In this document: piece after piece, positions 60,809 through 64,000 of the stretch
Numbering within the stretch: position 1 is the first letter of the stretch
Layout: the number at the start of each line of letters is the position of its first letter
NCBI GenBank assembly: GCA_012523595.1
Contig: JAAYIG010000197.1
Span: 27,064 to 91,063, forward strand
Length of the DNA: 64,000 bases
Source of the DNA: Fibrobacter sp.
GTDB taxonomy: Bacteria; Fibrobacterota; Chitinivibrionia; Chitinivibrionales; Chitinispirillaceae
Direction: 5' to 3'
Position numbers and translations under genes: made by a program
Notes under the pieces: model-generated
The model's input: the letters and a program-made list of their open reading frames with translations, nothing else
Told to the model about the DNA's origin: nothing
Databases searched by the model: none

Positions 60809-63640
60809 GTGATTCCCAGATCTTCTCTCTCTCTGTTGCTCTGTCTGTTTCTTCTGCTTTTTTCAGGATGCCAGGAAAAGAGAGCCCGGGATTCCGGGAC
60901 ACCGGCAAACATTACAAAATCAAACGATTCCGCTGTAACCGAACCCGTTTCCTTTGACACATCTTCCGATTCTTTGATCAATGAGACAATAGATCTCACA
61001 AACTCTAATGTCTCAATGTCTCAGGAAGCGGATCCTCACAGTCCAAAAGGATTCATTTACAGTGATCGGGGGTTGTACTGTCCGGGAGACAGCATCTTTC
61101 TCACATTTGCCTCTTACGACCCCTTCAGACGTCTTCCGGAACAATCTCCGGTTTCTCTCGACTTGTATGATCCTCAGAAAAAGCTTGTAAAATCCTTTAG
61201 AGTACAACATGGCCTTAACGGTTTCTTCTGCTTTAAAATAGCAACCCTCCCCTCTTTTCAGGAAGGAACCTGGATTGCCAGTGTTAAAACCGGAGATTTT
61301 ACTTTCCAGAAAAATCTGTCCTTTAAAACAACCCCTTTTATCAACCGCATGAATACATCAGAAAGATCAGACTCTATCATGGAAGAAATGGGGATTAAAC
61401 CGGACACAAACATATTTACTGCAGATTCCGGCCTTAAACTGAATCCGGTGATTGAATCTCCGCAGGTTCTTCTCCCGGAAAAAAAGGTGCAAATAAAAAT
61501 CAGAGAAAAAGATAAAAAGAGTATGACATACACTCTTGCACTGGTCGATGAGAAACTACTCTACCCAGCCCGTTTTTTAACTCCCGATCCCTGGAAACAA
61601 TTATGTGATACTGTACTGGGAAATGACAGCAATATAATCAGAAGAGCTCTGCAAGCAGGCCTCTTTCCACCATTAGTGAAATTTCTGGGGCCATTTGAGC
61701 TTCAGAAAAACAAGATCAACATTCATGAACTCGATATTCCCAGATATTCCGGTACGATCAGATTGATTCTTACAGCAGCAAACCAGGGTGTCTTTGGAAG
61801 AGCAGAAAAGACAATAACAGTAACAAAACCTGTAATTACGAATTCTATTCTGCCCGGAATACTTTCCACAGGAGAAAAGTACTTCCTCCCGGTTTCCATC
61901 CTTTCCTCAGACCCGGGAATCAGAAAAGTATCTGTTGATGTCACTGCCGACAAACCGGTGTTGCTCAGAGGAAGCAGTACCAAACATGCCTATTTCAGAA
62001 AAACTGGCATCGAGATCATCCCGTTTGAACTGGAAGCAGCAGAAGCCGGAATAGCTTCGATAGCAATAAAAACCTCTGCAGTAAAGGACAGATCAGAAGA
62101 AAAGCATAAGATCAAAATAAGAAAACTCGAACTGATAACTGAAACAGTGGACACCACACTGTTACCGGAAAACACTCTGGAAATCAGCATGCCTTTGCCT
62201 GGCAGAACCAAAACCAACAGAGCAGAGCTTGAGGTCTCCAGAGTGCCTTATCTCAAAATAAGCAGAAGGCTGGACCAACTGGTTAATTTAAAACCAGGAA
62301 GCCTGGAGCAGCACTTGTCCACAGCTTTTCCTCTGCTTAAAATCAGCAATCTGCTTCATCTATCCCCTGAATCCATTGCTGAGAACAAGAAACATATAAT
62401 AACGACTATTGAAAAACTGAGTGCTTTCCAGACCAGCACTGGAGGCTTTGGATTCTGGGCTGAGGATACTTCTGAAGATGAGTGGTTCTCCAGCTTTGCT
62501 GGACATTTTCTGGCTGAGGCAAGAACCATCGGGTATAAACTGCCTCAAAATTTATTCGAACGATGGAAAGAGTATCAAAAGAAGATGAGCCGCTCCTGGG
62601 TTGCCGGACAACAGAGATCTGAACTGATCCAATCGTACAGGCTCTTCACACTTGCCCTCTCAGGAAACCCGGATCTGGTTTCGATGGATAGGATCCGCGG
62701 GTTGAAAGGCTTGGGGACAACAGAAACATGGTGTATTGCTGCTGCTTACCATCTCGCAGGACTTCCTGAAATCGCTAGTGAATTGGCCAGAAATGCATCT
62801 TTGACAATTTCTCCATATTCAGAACAGATATTCACCTATGGCACGGATCTGCGTGATAAAGCATTGATTCTGGAATCGTTACTGATTTTGCATCAATTGG
62901 AAAAAAGCTGGAATCTGGTGCGGGAGATCTCAATTGAATTGAGTGATGATAAAAAGCAGCTCAGCCCCCAGGCTGTTGCCTGGGCGATCTCATCTCTTGC
63001 CAGACATGCCGGAGTATCCAGCGGAACCGCTGAAATGAGTTTCATCTATTCATGCAGTGGAAAGTCCGAAAAAAGTTGCTTAACATCCAAACCGATCCTC
63101 CGCATACCTCTGGAAATATCAGATGAGTCACTGCTGACTTTGCGGTTGGAAAACAGCGGTCAAACTCCCATCTACCCTCGATTGATCCTGGAAGGCACTC
63201 CACAGGTCTGGAATGAAAACTCTGAATCGAATGGCTTGTTACTGCAGGCGGATTATGAAGACCTGGCCGGCAATCCACTGAACATCGAGAGGCTCAGCCA
63301 GGGGCAGAACCTGGAAGCAGTTATTTCAGTGAAAAACACCGGCAGCAGCGATTATCACAGGATTGTGCTGAATCAGCCTGTCTGCTCAGGATGGGAAATT
63401 CACAAAACACAGCCAGATCCTGATGATTCTAACAGGTATGAATTCAGAAAGATCGATGACAATCATGTGTATACCTGTTTTGATCTGAAAAAAGATGAGA
63501 AGAAAGCATTCCGGGTGCTGTTAAAGGCAAGTTACATCGGAGAGTTTTACCTGCCTGCCATATCAGTGGAAGCGATGCATAATCCACAGATCAGGGGAAG
63601 AATTCCCGGTAAGTGGATCCGCGTTGAAAAACCTGAATAA
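60809..63640 (+). CDS. Alpha-2-macroglobulin-like lipoprotein without thioester cysteine
   Basis: A 943-residue lipoprotein (lipobox LFSGC, Cys21) of the bacterial alpha-2-macroglobulin family. A macroglobulin domain with YSDRGLYCPGDSIFLTF is a family hallmark. The thioester domain region is clear (ALSA-type helices; TSTGGFGFWAEDTSEDEWFSSFAGHFLAEA), but the thioester motif reads GSLEQ with Ser498 where CxEQ is expected, so no covalent protease trap can form. The end (GEFYLPAISVEAM) matches the C-terminal domain. It is much shorter than usual (about 1500-1900), lacking several macroglobulin domains. It may be a structural or binding variant like E. coli YfaS. It acts in the periplasm. Confidence 0.85.
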   Translation: MIPRSSLSLLLCLFLLLFSGCQEKRARDSGTPANITKSNDSAVTEPVSFDTSSDSLINETIDLTNSNVSMSQEADPHSPKGFIYSDRGLYCPGDSIFLTFASYDPFRRLPEQSPVSLDLYDPQKKLVKSFRVQHGLNGFFCFKIATLPSFQEGTWIASVKTGDFTFQKNLSFKTTPFINRMNTSERSDSIMEEMGIKPDTNIFTADSGLKLNPVIESPQVLLPEKKVQIKIREKDKKSMTYTLALVDEKLLYPARFLTPDPWKQLCDTVLGNDSNIIRRALQAGLFPPLVKFLGPFELQKNKINIHELDIPRYSGTIRLILTAANQGVFGRAEKTITVTKPVITNSILPGILSTGEKYFLPVSILSSDPGIRKVSVDVTADKPVLLRGSSTKHAYFRKTGIEIIPFELEAAEAGIASIAIKTSAVKDRSEEKHKIKIRKLELITETVDTTLLPENTLEISMPLPGRTKTNRAELEVSRVPYLKISRRLDQLVNLKPGSLEQHLSTAFPLLKISNLLHLSPESIAENKKHIITTIEKLSAFQTSTGGFGFWAEDTSEDEWFSSFAGHFLAEARTIGYKLPQNLFERWKEYQKKMSRSWVAGQQRSELIQSYRLFTLALSGNPDLVSMDRIRGLKGLGTTETWCIAAAYHLAGLPEIASELARNASLTISPYSEQIFTYGTDLRDKALILESLLILHQLEKSWNLVREISIELSDDKKQLSPQAVAWAISSLARHAGVSSGTAEMSFIYSCSGKSEKSCLTSKPILRIPLEISDESLLTLRLENSGQTPIYPRLILEGTPQVWNENSESNGLLLQADYEDLAGNPLNIERLSQGQNLEAVISVKNTGSSDYHRIVLNQPVCSGWEIHKTQPDPDDSNRYEFRKIDDNHVYTCFDLKKDEKKAFRVLLKASYIGEFYLPAISVEAMHNPQIRGRIPGKWIRVEKPE

Positions 63641-63656
63641 CGCCTGCAGTTTGGTT

Positions 63657-64000
63657 TCAGCGGCCGCGTATCTGCCTGAGAGCAGCACGGCCAACCTTTT
63701 GAGTATCAATGTAAGCATATACTCCTGCCAGCACAGAACCAAGCAAAGGGATAGAGCGTTGAAAAAAACCACCCTGTTTAATCACTCCAGGCCCAACTCC
63801 TTTGAGAACATGTTCTGTGCCGCGCTTAAGGAATATGCGTGAAAATTTCGGCTTGCTGTTGTTACAGAACAGCTCCTTTACGATCTGGGCAGTGGAATGG
63901 CGGAGAAGGCAACCTAACAACTGGTTTCTGGTGGTGGATAAATCATTACCATACATTTTCGCAAGCTCCAGAACCAGGTTTCGCTGGAGTTTCCATACCC
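63657..64000 (-). CDS. Possible EcsC-like protein, 5' end outside window
   Basis: The frame is open to the right edge (VWKLQRNLVLELAKMYGND...), so the Met at 63956 is internal and the start lies beyond the window. The visible C-terminal 113 residues are helical, with a possible membrane or amphipathic segment (RSIPLLGSVLAGVYAYIDT) and a basic end. The IPLLGS...-type segment and preceding LAKMYG... recall EcsC-family C-termini, but this is weak. It is convergent with the macroglobulin gene, with 16 bases between. Confidence 0.5.
   Translation of the reverse strand, partial: VWKLQRNLVLELAKMYGNDLSTTRNQLLGCLLRHSTAQIVKELFCNNSKPKFSRIFLKRGTEHVLKGVGPGVIKQGGFFQRSIPLLGSVLAGVYAYIDTQKVGRAALRQIRGR

Noticed and set aside
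60709..60999. A 96-residue minus-strand frame near the macroglobulin gene
   Set aside because: It overlaps the macroglobulin signal peptide and N-terminus and shows no domain.

Overview
The window reads as chromosome of a flagellated, Gram-negative (diderm) bacterium of moderate G+C. Proteins with an outer-membrane PorV/UPF0164-like look, a giant secreted protein with a type IX-like C-terminal sorting region, a flagellar basal-body operon, several HD-GYP proteins and a periplasm-to-DNA AraC-type sensor together suggest a member of the FCB group, possibly a Fibrobacterota/Chitinispirillia-like lineage. That placement is an inference; no rRNA is present.

Layout. 1-7.3 kb: end of an iron alcohol dehydrogenase, an M16 peptidase pair (active and inactive subunit), flavodoxin, LarE, GreA and a Gfo/Idh/MocA oxidoreductase. 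7.5-11.2 kb: a TreT-like trehalose synthase and a GalT-like uridylyltransferase behind a good sigma-54 site, then three unrecognised genes and an A+T-rich decayed gene. 11.8-16 kb: a parvulin isomerase, a REC-GAF-HD-GYP response regulator and an outer-membrane protein. 16.3-18 kb: tRNA-Val and a membrane-spanning AraC regulator. 18-22.8 kb: a DUF2267-BON-RtcB-archease-hydrolase operon, flanked by a small membrane protein gene and a DUF2383 ferritin-like gene; all three transcription units have sigma-54-type -24/-12 sites. 23-24.8 kb: flgM, tRNA-Leu with a degenerate copy of its 3' half nearby, and a second HD-GYP protein.

24.8-36.5 kb: a minus-strand flagellar operon (flgB flgC orf77 fliE fliF fliG fliH fliI fliJ) driven by a consensus sigma-54 site and ending in a 1530-residue secreted protein. 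36.7-40.2 kb: a STAS protein and a NamZ-MurU-AmgK muramic-acid salvage cassette. 40.4-43.3 kb: uvrB and a HEAT-repeat protein. 43.3-49.8 kb: a minus-strand envelope cluster (CRP-like regulator, PASTA protein, TPR lipoprotein, LolB-like lipoprotein, PorV-like protein), an AMIN-like protein and AcpS. 49.9-56.1 kb: a glycosyltransferase/radical-SAM pair, then two tandem beta-helix proteins with a barrel-TPR outer-membrane protein. 56.3-60.4 kb: hisS, and fliD-fliS-fliT-like behind a sigma-28 site. 60.8-64 kb: an alpha-2-macroglobulin-like lipoprotein lacking the thioester cysteine, and the end of a possible EcsC-like gene.

The most interesting thread is regulatory. Sigma-54-type promoters recur in front of the flagellar operon, the trehalose/GalT operon and all three units of the RtcB RNA-repair neighbourhood, while late flagellar genes (flgM, fliD) carry sigma-28-type sites. 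The RtcB neighbourhood looks like a sigma-54-controlled stress and RNA-repair module with several uncharacterised partners. All promoter calls were made by eye and need genome-wide motif statistics.
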